DNA from: Burkholderia pseudomultivorans
GTDB lineage: Bacteria > Pseudomonadota > Gammaproteobacteria > Burkholderiales > Burkholderiaceae
Direction of reading: 5' to 3'
Length of the DNA: 64,000 bases
NCBI RefSeq assembly: GCF_902499075.1
Contig: NZ_CABVPP010000002.1
Location: forward strand, 62,001-126,000
The notes below the pieces were generated by a model, which ran no database searches, was not told the DNA's origin, and was given only the letters and a program-made list of their open reading frames with translations. Within the stretch, counting starts at the first letter, position 1, and each line of letters starts with the position of its first letter. The position numbers and the translations under genes were made by a program. Positions 35,545 to 43,791 of the stretch are shown piece by piece.

Positions 35545-36848
35545 CGCCTCGATCCCAATGTCAGTTTCGGGTAGTTCAATTCACCGCCCCACCCGGTGCG
35601 GTTGTTGTGCATCTGCGGCGCATGAACGGCGACGTATCGCACGCCATCGTTCGCATGCGAATGCTCGTCGTGCAGCGGATGGCCCGCCTTCGTGCGCTGG
35701 TAGCGCTTCATGTGCTCGATCAGGCCGACGGTTTTTGTGCCATCGGAGTACGTGCGCGGGCCGCAGCGTGTCTTGTCGATAAACGTCCGCGGCAGCATCT
35801 CGCGAACGAGTCGTATGCCGGCCTCGACAGGCATGTTCGCGACAATCTCGACTTCCCATCCGAGCGCCTGCATCTTGGCTTTCATCGAGACGCCATCGCT
35901 GTCGAGACGCTCATGCTCGGCGTCGTGCGGCATGACGACGATCGCCCCTTCGTAGCCGGCCTCGATGAACTGCTCGCTGAACCAGCTCAGCGGTTTTCGG
36001 CGGTTCTCGAAGAAATCCACGATCCGGAACTCGCCTCCCACCTGCTGCACCACCGGGCACGACGTGAAGTCGTTGAAGCCCAAGTCCATGATGATGTAGG
36101 TGTTCAGCCCGTCGTCGATCGGGATGTTCAGCAGCCGACCCTCGCTCTCCATCTGCGAGATCTCGTTGAAGTAGATCGCGCCGGCGACGGCCGGCAACGG
36201 CATCCCGAGCCACACGTGGCGGTGCATGTCGGGATCCTTGCCCTTCATGTCCTGCTCTTCGAGCCGCAGTTCGTCCGGGAACCACGGGTTCTGATCGAAG
36301 TTGACGAACAGGCTCGCGCAGTTCGGCAGTCCCTCGATCACAACCTTCTGGTAGATAAAGTCCGTCTCGAGCTCCGGGTTCCACGACAGCCAGATCTGCG
36401 AGCCCGGCGCGCGGATCGACGGCGTCAGCTTTCGAAAGCTGTTCTCCGTGATCGTCTGCGCTTCCTCGACCCACGCAATGTCGATGTCGGCGAGCGACTT
36501 CACGTTGTCGGCCGTCATGTCGCTCAGGCCGCGGAAGATGAACGCCCCGCCAAGCTTCGGACGGATCTCGTTGGACAGCACATCGAAGTGCGACTCGAGG
36601 CCCATCTTCTTCATCTCGGACACCAGCGTCGCGTAGACCGATTCCTTGATCGAGTCCTGAACTTCACGCGTACAGAGCACGCGCAACGGCTTCTGCGTCG
36701 CACGAATCAGCAGCGCACGCGCGAAGTTGACCGTCTTGCCCGAACCGCGGCCGCCGCGGACGCTGATGAAGCGCCACTGCGGCTCGAAAAGCGCCCGCGA
36801 CCACGCGGGCATCTGCATCCGAATCTCGTTACGCGTCGGCGCCGGCAT
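35541..36848 (-). CDS. Terminase large subunit
   Basis: A 435-residue packaging ATPase and nuclease. Walker A is RGGRGSGKTVNF, Walker B is DIDIAWVEEAQTIT, with an adjacent SWNPELETDF segment. The C-terminal RNase H-like nuclease domain shows IIMDLGFNDFTSC and IVVMPHDAEHERLDSDG, giving the acidic metal ligands. The sequence is of the Terminase_3 kind. I place the start at 36848 (MPAPTRNEIR), which gives the full ATPase domain and a 20-base overlap with the upstream gene. Confidence 0.9.
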   Translation of the reverse strand: MPAPTRNEIRMQMPAWSRALFEPQWRFISVRGGRGSGKTVNFARALLIRATQKPLRVLCTREVQDSIKESVYATLVSEMKKMGLESHFDVLSNEIRPKLGGAFIFRGLSDMTADNVKSLADIDIAWVEEAQTITENSFRKLTPSIRAPGSQIWLSWNPELETDFIYQKVVIEGLPNCASLFVNFDQNPWFPDELRLEEQDMKGKDPDMHRHVWLGMPLPAVAGAIYFNEISQMESEGRLLNIPIDDGLNTYIIMDLGFNDFTSCPVVQQVGGEFRIVDFFENRRKPLSWFSEQFIEAGYEGAIVVMPHDAEHERLDSDGVSMKAKMQALGWEVEIVANMPVEAGIRLVREMLPRTFIDKTRCGPRTYSDGTKTVGLIEHMKRYQRTKAGHPLHDEHSHANDGVRYVAVHAPQMHNNRTGWGGELNYPKLTLGSRR

Positions 36849-37122
36849 ACTGCTCCCACACGCCCGAATCGCGCAGCACCGCCGGCGCGCCATCGAGCAC
36901 CGGAATACCACGCCAGATCGTGTGAATCACCGGCTCAGGTGGAGAAGGGAAACGAGCACGTGCGATGGTCTGGCCGTGCTCTTTGACGAAGGTGCGGAAA
37001 GTCCCCCAACTAGCGGGGGAAATGGGAGGGTTTTGTGCTGCCGACGCGCTTTCGATCGCCTCGACAGCAGGTGCTGCAGGCGACGAATCAGCGTTCTTGC
37101 GGGGGCGTCCGGGCCGTCCCAT
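36829..37122 (-). CDS. Small phage protein upstream of terL (hypothetical)
   Basis: A 97-residue protein with a basic start (MGRPGRPRKNADSS), an Ala/Pro linker and a C-terminal part containing WGTFRTFVKEHGQTIARARF and VIHTIWRGIPVLDG. The start resembles the AT-hook-like RPGRPRK motif seen in some terminase small subunits and DNA-binding proteins. It lies between the two terminase genes, so an accessory role in packaging is likely. Confidence 0.62.
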   Translation of the reverse strand: MGRPGRPRKNADSSPAAPAVEAIESASAAQNPPISPASWGTFRTFVKEHGQTIARARFPSPPEPVIHTIWRGIPVLDGAPAVLRDSGVWEQYAGADA

Positions 37123-37381
37123 TCTTCGCGTTCTCCAATGACTGCGCGGCCATCAGGCCGGTATCCACGATCGACCGCAACTTGACCTTGATCGCTTCAA
37201 GCGCCTGCAGTCGATGCCATGCATTCAACGCTACAGTCGACTGCGGATCGTCGCCACTTCGCCAATCGGAAATCGCCTCTTCCTCGACCTCGTTCAGTGC
37301 GCTGATCAGCACTTCGTCTTCCAGAATTTCTGCAGCGCGACGGCCGCGCGCCTGCTCTTCTCGCCAACGTCCCTCATTCAT
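37088..37381 (-). CDS. Small helical protein between terminase genes (hypothetical)
   Basis: A 97-residue acidic helical protein (EEQARGRRAAEILEDEVLIS, NEVEEEAISDWRSGDDPQST, then LQALEAIKVKLRSIVDTG). The start at 37381 (MNEGRWREEQ) overlaps the terminase small subunit stop by 8 bases and its end overlaps the next gene by 35 bases. It resembles a packaging-associated coiled coil; no family recognised. Confidence 0.6.
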   Translation of the reverse strand: MNEGRWREEQARGRRAAEILEDEVLISALNEVEEEAISDWRSGDDPQSTVALNAWHRLQALEAIKVKLRSIVDTGLMAAQSLENAKNGTARTPPQER

Positions 37382-37934
37382 GCGTTTCTCCCTGTGCCTG
37401 CTTGCCTGCCTCGACGAACTCGACGCGCAACAGCGACCCGCCGGCTGGCAGGCCAAGATCGACCTTCTCGCGCAGCATCCCGAGGTGCTTCATCGCGTTC
37501 GTGAGCGCCGTGTTCTTGTCGAGGATTTTGTACTTCTTCGTGTACCCGCTCAGCGCGCGGTCCTCGCCGCTCCCTTCGTATTCCTCGAACACGTCGAGGC
37601 CAGCGATCGCCGCCGCGGTGTCGTCGTCGAGTTCGCTGATGGGCAGCGGTCGGCCGTCTGCATCGAACAGCTTGCGCGGGTCGAAAAACGCGATGCGCGC
37701 CAGTTCCCGCAGCACACGATCCTGCGTGATCCCGGTGCGTTGCTCGCGCGCCTTCATCGCTTCGGAGATTGCTTCCGCAATTTCAGGTTTTTTCAACAAC
37801 TCGAATCCGATCTGGCCGGCCGTGCGTTTGCTGTATCCCGCACGTTCAGCGGCCTTCGTCGCGTTCAGGTCGATCAGGTATTCGTCGACGAAACGCTGAT
37901 GCTTCGCGCTCAGCTTCTTGGCCTTCCCTCTCAT
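37374..37934 (-). CDS. Terminase small subunit
   Basis: A 186-residue DNA-recognition subunit. The N-terminal helix-turn-helix (KKLSAKHQRFVDEYLIDLNA, TKAAERAGYSKRTAGQIGFE, LLKKPEIAEAI) is the Terminase_2 signature. A central oligomerisation region follows, and the C-terminal part (NALTNAMKHLGMLREKVDLG) is also typical. It recognises the phage packaging site and stimulates the large subunit. The pac/cos site is not visible to me. Confidence 0.88.
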   Translation of the reverse strand: MRGKAKKLSAKHQRFVDEYLIDLNATKAAERAGYSKRTAGQIGFELLKKPEIAEAISEAMKAREQRTGITQDRVLRELARIAFFDPRKLFDADGRPLPISELDDDTAAAIAGLDVFEEYEGSGEDRALSGYTKKYKILDKNTALTNAMKHLGMLREKVDLGLPAGGSLLRVEFVEAGKQAQGETHE

Positions 37935-37940
37935 GTGCCC

Positions 37941-38186
37941 TCACTCTTTCCCAAGCCGCATTAGGACGCGCAACCTGCGCCACGTGCAGCGCTCCTCCGC
38001 GCGCACGATCAACGAGAACCGCGGAGCGAGCGCGACGATCACCTCTACGGCCAGCACCGGCGGATAGCCGATCCACACGCGCACCGCTCTCCTGCAACGT
38101 TGCCTGAAAATCGTCAGCGTCGCCCCGTAGCCGCCCTCGTTCACGACAAAAGCGCGCTCGTCACAGTAGAAAAGACTGCGCATCAT
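37941..38186 (-). CDS. Small phage protein (hypothetical)
   Basis: An 81-residue protein with Cys and aromatic residues (SLFYCDERAFVVNEGGYGAT) and several basic residues in the second half (RQRCRRAVRVWIGYPP, EERCTWRRLRVLMRLGK). ATGA overlap with the upstream gene supports translation. The function is unknown. Confidence 0.5.
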   Translation of the reverse strand: MMRSLFYCDERAFVVNEGGYGATLTIFRQRCRRAVRVWIGYPPVLAVEVIVALAPRFSLIVRAEERCTWRRLRVLMRLGKE

Positions 38187-38461
38187 CAGCTCCGGTTGAT
38201 CAGATTCCATTTCACGTATTCGAGTGCGCCGACCACCTCGACCGTACCGAGAGACGCGAAGCGGTCCTCCATCATCAACCGCAGCACCTCATCGTGAAAC
38301 TGCTCGACGATGGGGTTGCCCTCGCGCAGTTGGATCACGCGCGCGAGCCCCTGAAGCCTCGTCGGCAATTGCGGCGGCTCGACGCTCAACACCTGATCAA
38401 CCCACGCCTTTTGAGCATCTGCGAGCTCGCGACGCCGGGCCTCAAAATCGCGATCGTCCAT
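38186..38461 (-). CDS. Small helical phage protein (hypothetical)
   Basis: A 91-residue helical protein (DDRDFEARRRELADAQKAWV, VIQLREGNPIVEQFHDEVLR). It overlaps both neighbours by ATGA. No family recognised; its neighbours suggest an early-to-late junction gene. Confidence 0.6.
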   Translation of the reverse strand: MDDRDFEARRRELADAQKAWVDQVLSVEPPQLPTRLQGLARVIQLREGNPIVEQFHDEVLRLMMEDRFASLGTVEVVGALEYVKWNLINRS

Positions 38462-38853
38462 CACGCCTCCTCGAGCAACGCCTGACGGCGTCGCAACTCT
38501 CGATAGTCCGCGATGATCTCGTTCAGCACCGGATTGCCCTGATAGATGCCACGGTTGACCAGTTCGAGGAACTTCAGCTTGCGCGAAATGATGTTGTCCG
38601 GCTGCTGCTCCATCTGCGCCATCGTGCGCACCGGCGCCGTCGCGAGATACCGATTGAACTGCTCGACCGTGCACGTGTATTTCGGGTATCCCTCACCCTC
38701 GACGCGAGTCAGGAACCCCTTCGCGACGAGCCGCGGAACTGCTCGCTGCACCGCATCGCGATCGGCCTCGATGAACCGCGCAAGCACGCCGCTCCCGATC
38801 GGCATTTCAGCCGTGCGCATGAACGACATGATCTTGTAGGTCAGGTTCGACAT
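38461..38853 (-). CDS. Winged-helix-like phage protein
   Basis: A 130-residue protein with a likely winged-helix DNA-binding domain at its N terminus (SFMRTAEMPIGSGVLARFIE, DAVQRAVPRLVAKGFLTRVE, GYPKYTCT as the wing). The C-terminal part is helical (KLKFLELVNRGIYQGNPVLN, DYRELRRRQALLEE). It could regulate late transcription. The start at 38853 (MSNLTYK) has a GGGGGA 5 bases upstream; a longer frame from 38880 is possible. Confidence 0.6.
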   Translation of the reverse strand: MSNLTYKIMSFMRTAEMPIGSGVLARFIEADRDAVQRAVPRLVAKGFLTRVEGEGYPKYTCTVEQFNRYLATAPVRTMAQMEQQPDNIISRKLKFLELVNRGIYQGNPVLNEIIADYRELRRRQALLEEA

Positions 38854-38884
38854 CGATCCCCCAAATGTGAATGACACCACCGCG

Positions 38885-39307
38885 TCAGGACTGGACTTCG
38901 GCCGGCCGGTTGTGCTCGTATAGGCGCTGCTTCAATAGGTACCCCTCGAGCGGCCAGATCTTCGCGATCGCGTTCTGGCGCGCGATCTTGCGGCCGATCT
39001 CGGCGTCGAAGTTCTCGGGCGATGCGCACGCGCTTTCGCCTGTCACGATGAAGCCGTTGCGCAGAACAAGCACGCAGAACGTCAGCAACGCGAGCGCATG
39101 TGGCTCGCTGGAGTGCTCCACACTGATCGAGCTTCTCCGCCGCTGATGCGCCCCAACGACGCCGTCTTCGGCGGTGAAATAGAACGCGTGGGATACGACC
39201 GCCTCGAGGTCTTGCGGCGTCACGCGCGCCGCGGTTTTACCCTTCACCTGAATCTCGCGCTCGATCGCGTCGTCGTCCCGCAGTGCGGCGTGCGTTGCCA
39301 TGTTCAT
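38885..39307 (-). CDS. N4 gp49 / Sf6 gene 66 family phage protein
   Basis: A 140-residue protein. The second half matches the gp49/gene 66 family: LLTFCVLVLRNGFIVTGESA, ASPENFDAEIGRKIARQNAI and AKIWPLEGYLLKQRL. Members are widespread in N4-like and Sf6-like phages but their function is unknown. The start is placed at 39307 (MNMATHAALRDD) because the frame beyond it is not conserved. Confidence 0.78.
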   Translation of the reverse strand: MNMATHAALRDDDAIEREIQVKGKTAARVTPQDLEAVVSHAFYFTAEDGVVGAHQRRRSSISVEHSSEPHALALLTFCVLVLRNGFIVTGESACASPENFDAEIGRKIARQNAIAKIWPLEGYLLKQRLYEHNRPAEVQS

Positions 39308-39606
39308 ATCCGTCTTCTCCGTGAGGTAGGAATCCCCGTCTCTCCGAGGTGTCACGCCGGCCTTTCGGCCACCCTGACAAAGGGCTGATCGCGCGGCGTT
39401 CCGCATTGGATAGTGAGAGCGGCCGGTGCTGATCTCCGGCATGCCGACGGGGAGCTCGTTTTGTCGGCAAACTTGCACCATGCAGTTACAACGATGGAAT
39501 GGCGGCCCCTTTTATCCATCAACCTGTACCCTACCGTTTGCGCATCAGCCTGCGCATTCGCTCTCACGGCTGGCGACGGCAACCGTATGCGCGTCGAAGG
39601 CATTCA

Positions 39607-39694
39607 GCCCGTACACCGGGATTCGAACCCTGTCATCGCCATGCGTGAGAAGACCGGTTACGCCGGTCAGGCGGCCGCTCGGCACATTACGGGC
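39607..39694 (-). tRNA. tRNA-like element, class II, anticodon position reads GTA (Tyr); probably degenerate
   Basis: On the minus strand a perfect 7-bp acceptor stem (GCCCGTA/TACGGGC) encloses a perfect 5-bp anticodon stem (GACCG/CGGTC) with loop GCGTAAC. There is a 6-bp variable arm (TCACGC/GCG-A-TGA, one bulged A) and a T loop TTCGAAT closed by only 3 bp. The D region contains CCGAGCGGCC, as in tRNA-Tyr, but a normal D stem cannot be formed. Position 33 is C instead of U, CCA is not encoded, and two extra bases separate the T stem from the acceptor. A decayed phage tRNA or a tRNA mimic are both possible. Confidence 0.45.
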
Positions 39695-39894
39695 TGCGGC
39701 GCGCTCCGGTAGGCTCTGGCTTTCGCCAACGCATGTGCCATACGCTCAATCTCGTTCCTGCATCGGCGCCCGCTCCGCGCGTGCGGCCATTTGCTACGGA
39801 GGTACTTCTCAACTTCTCCAGCCAATAGCCCCCCTACCCCCACGGGGTTTCCGCGAGGAAGAGGGTTTCTCCAGCATGAATCCGCGCTTTCCAC
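39667..39894 (-). CDS. Possible small basic protein (uncertain)
   Basis: A 75-codon frame. Residues about 20-65 look like a plausible helical protein (GGLLAGEVEKYLRSKWPHAR, NEIERMAHALAKARAYRS), but the start lacks a clear ribosome site and the end overlaps the tRNA-like element. I give it because the region otherwise has no gene; it may be spurious. Confidence 0.3.
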   Translation of the reverse strand: MESADSCWRNPLPRGNPVGVGGLLAGEVEKYLRSKWPHARSGRRCRNEIERMAHALAKARAYRSAPQPVMCRAAA

Positions 39895-40112
39895 GGGTAT
39901 CGGCTTCTTTTTCCCCGTGGTCCCCTGGTAGCGCGGCCCCGAAGGTCAGCCAGCACCAGCCCACATCCATCGGAATTGCACCGGGGTGGGTAACGTTTTT
40001 TTACGAGGATTCGCTGCCTCGGTGTTCAACTCCGCGCGGCCCATTCAAGCCCTTAGTTTCTCTGGCCCGGAGCGCCAGTCATGCGATTACGTCGCTTAGG
40101 ACGCCAGTTCAG

Positions 40113-40301
40113 TTATCTCGTCAATACAGACCTCGAGGTACTCGCGGTCGTCCCAGTGCGCCTCTCTCGGAAGCGGCCAAGCGATTCGAGCAGCTGAGCT
40201 GCGCGACGTACCGGCGACTCGCCAATCGATTCGGCGCAACCGCTAATTTTTTGAGCGAACGCTCGTAGAACGCGCACGGGGACATGTTTGCGATGCTCCA
40301 T
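40113..40301 (-). CDS. Small basic protein below the primase (hypothetical)
   Basis: A 62-residue basic protein (MEHRKHVPVRVLRAFAQKIS, SIGESPVRRAAQLLESLGRF), starting just after the primase stop. A GTG at 40307 would overlap the primase stop as GTGA and may be the true start. It may be a DNA-binding protein; no family recognised. Confidence 0.45.
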   Translation of the reverse strand: MEHRKHVPVRVLRAFAQKISGCAESIGESPVRRAAQLLESLGRFRERRTGTTASTSRSVLTR

Positions 40302-40303
40302 AG

Positions 40304-41128
40304 TCACCTTTTGATCAGGTCACGAATAAGCGCAACGACCGACGACAGGCCGGCACGCTGATGCAGGTCGTTTGCGTCGTCACCGACGGCCGGCGGCATC
40401 GTCCACGGCAGGCCCGTCGCTCGCGCGACGCGCTCGCCGGTGCCGCTCGCATCGTTGTCGGCGACCACATACCGCGGCCCATTGAACAAGGCCGCCACGT
40501 GCTGCAAATTGCCGGCCGAGAAACACACGACGACGCGCGCGCGCCGGTACAAGCGGTTCAGCGCTTCGCGGACGCTCAATCCAGTCGCGAACCCCTCGAC
40601 GAACCAGTGCTCGCGGCCGGCCCCGAACATGAATACGGAACCCTTCGCCGCGCCGCCGGGCAAAAACTTCTTCTCGCCCGTGTCGTTGATCCACTGAACG
40701 CTGTTCACGCGCACGTAGTCGTCCGCCGACCGCATCGGAATGACGAGCCGGCCGTCGATGTCGACGAGGCCGATCTCATTAGGGAAGCCCTTGGACGCGA
40801 GATACGGGTGCGTGCCGTGCTCGCAGCGCGAGACGATGTCAGCGGCCTCCCGCGCCGCTTGCGCGCGTCGCTCTGCCTCGCGCCGCCGCTCAGCCTGTAT
40901 GTCGCGTCTCGGAATCTCGACCGGGCGAATCTCGTCCCGACCGAGACGGAATGCGATCGCGGCCTCATGTACAGCCCAGTTCTGAACCCACCCAGTGCGG
41001 CCGTCGTACAGGTACGCGCCGTTGCGCTTACGCGGATGGTCCGTGGTAGGTACGCGATGGGGACGGCCGTCCGCGATCAGGTCGCGGATGATGAGTCCGT
41101 GCGCAGCGGCGAAGTCAGCGAACCGCAT
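40304..41128 (-). CDS. Toprim-domain primase-like protein
   Basis: A 274-residue protein. The N-terminal segment (NGAYLYDGRTGWVQNWA) resembles phage primase-helicase N termini. The middle and C-terminal part contain a Toprim fold with EHWFVEGFATGLSVREALNR (catalytic Glu) and a GPRYVVADNDASGTGE motif (the DxD pair). It would make primers for phage replication. No zinc-finger or helicase domain is present; the helicase is the adjacent gene, overlapping by 14 bases. Confidence 0.82.
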   Translation of the reverse strand: MRFADFAAAHGLIIRDLIADGRPHRVPTTDHPRKRNGAYLYDGRTGWVQNWAVHEAAIAFRLGRDEIRPVEIPRRDIQAERRREAERRAQAAREAADIVSRCEHGTHPYLASKGFPNEIGLVDIDGRLVIPMRSADDYVRVNSVQWINDTGEKKFLPGGAAKGSVFMFGAGREHWFVEGFATGLSVREALNRLYRRARVVVCFSAGNLQHVAALFNGPRYVVADNDASGTGERVARATGLPWTMPPAVGDDANDLHQRAGLSSVVALIRDLIKR

Positions 41129-42662
41129 TGGCCGACCTCCCCAGTTGGTGCGCGCGCTTGATCAGCAGTGACTGAACCTTCCCTTTCAGCTCGCGAGACG
41201 GCGGCTCAACGTCGGTTACTGAGAAGTCGGCCTTCGGCCAGTGCCCGTACAGGCTCTTGAACTGTGCCAATGCGAACTTGCGCGCCTTTTCCGTATCGCC
41301 GTTTTTGCGCTCGATCGCCAGTCCGCACAGCTGACGCCATACACTGGCCTTGTCGCGCAGATAGTCCGGCCCCTTCGCAGTCGAGTTCTCGACCGCGCTC
41401 ACAACCTCCATCACGCCGGCAACGTTCTCGATCAGAGAGCGACGCTCGCGTTCCTTGCCACACGCGGGGCAAGCTGTGCAATTCGGCGGCAACACAAAGC
41501 CGCAGCCGGCACACGTGATCTGCTTCTTTTCCTCGAGCGACGGTTCCTTGCGCACCTTCGAATCGAGATCTCCGTCGTCCAAGCGATCGAGGCCGTGTTC
41601 GAAAATCCGGGCAGTGTCGATGCCGAACCGAAGTGCGTTTCCGCAATGGTCGAGCCACAAGCCGAAGGTTTTCCCCGGCGACGGCCGCATCACGCGCCCG
41701 AGCTGCTGAATATGGCTAGACAGGCTCTTGCGGTACGGACGCGCGGCAATGCCACAGAGAATGTCCGAGACGTCGAATCCCTTCGTGAACACTTCGCACG
41801 AAACGAGGCCGTGAATCTCCGAGTCCGGCTTGCGGAATTCTTCGATCAGCTCACGCCGTCGCTCGTCGCTCCCGTCGCGATAGCTGATCTGCTGGAAGTT
41901 GAACCCCTGCTCGTTGAACTGCCGGCAGAGTTCGGCGCCGTGCTCCACCGTTGCGCTGAACACGATCGTCTTGACCGGGCCGCCGAAATGAAGACGCGTC
42001 TTGTCGATCCACTCCGACACGATGTCGCCGATGATCGCCATGCCGCGCTGTTCGATCTCCTTGTCGCTCCACTCGCCGGCAACGACCTTCGCCCCTGTCA
42101 TGTCGACGGCGCGAGCGGCATACACCTGCAGCGGTACGAGCCAGTTGTCGGCGATGAGCCTGTTCGTCGTGGTGACGTTGACGAGATTCGTATAGATCTG
42201 CGACAGCCCCTTCGTGAATGGCGTCGCGCTCAAGCCGATCACGCGCAAATCTGCGCGATTTTGGATCAAGCGCGTCGTTTCACGCCGCGCCGCGTGACAT
42301 TCGTCGACGATCAGCAAATCGAGATCCGGGAAAAAACCGCGCTTCTCGAGCGTCTGTGCCGAACAGATCTGGATGCGCTCGTAGCCGCGGCGACGCCAGT
42401 GATCAGCTTGAATCACGCCATGCGGGATACCGTACTTGTCGAATCGCTGACTCGTCTGGTCGACGAGGTTCACGCGATCGACAACGAACGCCGCGCGCCG
42501 CCCCTTCTTGTTGACCTCGTCGCAAAGATACGCGCCGATTTCCGTCTTGCCGGCGCCCGTCGGCGCCATGAGCACCTGCGCGCGATGGCCGGCGCGCATG
42601 CCGGCACGCAGCGCCTCGACGGATTCCAGCTGATACGGACGGAGAACGATGGGGTCAGCCAT
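41115..42662 (-). CDS. SF2 DEAD/DEAH-type helicase with C-terminal zinc finger
   Basis: A 515-residue helicase. Motif I is MAPTGAGKTE, motif II DLLIVDECHAARRET, motif III GLSATPF, followed by the C-terminal helicase domain (VEHGAELCRQF, and QLGRVMRPSPGKTFGLWLDH as motif VI). A four-Cys zinc-binding segment (CAGCGFVLPPNCTACPACGK) lies around residues 385-405. This type unwinds DNA in phage replication, often with the Toprim primase. It overlaps the ParB-like gene by 8 bases. Confidence 0.9.
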   Translation of the reverse strand: MADPIVLRPYQLESVEALRAGMRAGHRAQVLMAPTGAGKTEIGAYLCDEVNKKGRRAAFVVDRVNLVDQTSQRFDKYGIPHGVIQADHWRRRGYERIQICSAQTLEKRGFFPDLDLLIVDECHAARRETTRLIQNRADLRVIGLSATPFTKGLSQIYTNLVNVTTTNRLIADNWLVPLQVYAARAVDMTGAKVVAGEWSDKEIEQRGMAIIGDIVSEWIDKTRLHFGGPVKTIVFSATVEHGAELCRQFNEQGFNFQQISYRDGSDERRRELIEEFRKPDSEIHGLVSCEVFTKGFDVSDILCGIAARPYRKSLSSHIQQLGRVMRPSPGKTFGLWLDHCGNALRFGIDTARIFEHGLDRLDDGDLDSKVRKEPSLEEKKQITCAGCGFVLPPNCTACPACGKERERRSLIENVAGVMEVVSAVENSTAKGPDYLRDKASVWRQLCGLAIERKNGDTEKARKFALAQFKSLYGHWPKADFSVTDVEPPSRELKGKVQSLLIKRAHQLGRSANAVR

Positions 42663-43791
42663 TCGCCCTGTACCCCAGTTGCTTGCGCAGGCGCTTCACT
42701 TCGCGCTTGAGCTCCGCGTTCTCGTTCATGAGATCGTCACGGCGATCCTGCAACCGCCGAATCTCACCTTTCAGGCGCGCGATCTCCTTGCTCGCTTCAA
42801 TCAGCTTCGCTTCGCCTTGGCCGGACTCCGCCGCTCGGTATGCGTCCAGCTCCCCGCGAACTTCCTCGAGCTCGTCGGCAAGCGTCGAGACTTGCTCGCG
42901 CAGCTCGTCGATGATTTCCGCCGACTCGGCGGTTCGCGGACGCTTCGAATCTACGGCGCAGGTGCGCGCCGCCATTTCGGCGGCGCATTCCGGCTCGGTC
43001 TCAACGGTGTCACGCGATACTGGTGCTGGATGGTCCGGCGCGCGCAATGCCGCGGACCCGCGGAGCTCCGCGATGCTGTCAGCCAAAGGGTGATTTACTG
43101 CTTTACCATCCGCGCGTGAATTTCCGCCTCGGGGCCCTGAATGACGGCCGATATTGACCGTCTTCATCACTGCTTCGGTGCCATGCCTTGTTGTATAGAT
43201 TCGCGGTTTGCCGTCCTCAACCGATGCACGAAGCAACGTAGTGGATGGACTAGATGCATCGTCACCGATAACGTTATCGGTGAGAGCTGCGCGAAGTTTC
43301 CCGACAAACGGTTGCGATACCTTACAGGCACGTGCTATTTCGTGATCGCTCCATGCCGCCCATTCGGCATCCTCTAGCATCATCGATACTGCGCGACGCT
43401 TGTCCTCGTTCGTGCGACGCAGACCATGAATCGCATTTGCGCCAAGGGCATAGAGTTGTGCGTCCCGCCGCGTGCCCTTATAAACATCGGCCGGAATTTC
43501 CTCGACTCGCGCAGCGACATACGCCTCGTACCGATGCCAGCCGTCGGCGAGGTAGTAGTAAATCCCGTCGAAGAACGTGACGACTGGGGGAAACTTCGCG
43601 CCGCCCTGCAGTGCTTCCTTGTACTCCTCAACGGTCGACACATTAATCTCCGCCCGCGTCTGGAGGGAAATCTCGCGGCGAATTTCCGTATGCTTCAGCA
43701 GTTTAGAGGTCGACTTCTGCTGCATTTTCGAGACGATCCCGGGAAGATTTGGCAAGGGCGTGATTCGGGAATCTGCGTACGACACGCTCAT
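42655..43791 (-). CDS. ParB-like protein with C-terminal coiled coil
   Basis: A 378-residue protein. Residues about 35-120 form a ParB/Srx domain (NVSTVEEYKEALQGGAKFPP, FFDGIYYYLADGWHRYEAYV, with the GWHRY motif corresponding to the GxxR of ParB). A helix-turn-helix follows (WSDHEIARACKVSQPFVGKL, about residues 145-168), then a linker and a long coiled coil (about 290-378). It may be a nuclease, regulator or partitioning-like protein. The start is uncertain: the ATG at 43791 overlaps the MTase remnant by 89 bases, and an internal ATG at 43725 is an alternative. Confidence 0.75.
   Translation of the reverse strand: MSVSYADSRITPLPNLPGIVSKMQQKSTSKLLKHTEIRREISLQTRAEINVSTVEEYKEALQGGAKFPPVVTFFDGIYYYLADGWHRYEAYVAARVEEIPADVYKGTRRDAQLYALGANAIHGLRRTNEDKRRAVSMMLEDAEWAAWSDHEIARACKVSQPFVGKLRAALTDNVIGDDASSPSTTLLRASVEDGKPRIYTTRHGTEAVMKTVNIGRHSGPRGGNSRADGKAVNHPLADSIAELRGSAALRAPDHPAPVSRDTVETEPECAAEMAARTCAVDSKRPRTAESAEIIDELREQVSTLADELEEVRGELDAYRAAESGQGEAKLIEASKEIARLKGEIRRLQDRRDDLMNENAELKREVKRLRKQLGYRANG

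Larger units (their letters stand above)
39308..40112. other. About 800 bases with little convincing coding capacity
   Basis: Between the gp49-family gene and the small ORF below the primase. It holds a tRNA-like fold (39607-39694) and one possible minus-strand ORF (39667-39894). A long plus-strand frame is present but has shadow-like composition. T-rich strings near 39990-40000 and a CTGGC/GCCAG hairpin near 40064-40080 are the other visible structures. A promoter for the late genes may lie here, but I could not place one with confidence. Confidence 0.4.

Noticed and set aside
39426-40268. Long plus-strand open frame of 280 codons
   Set aside because: Composition is shadow-like, it crosses the tRNA-like element, it runs against all neighbouring genes and it has no ribosome site or recognisable domain.
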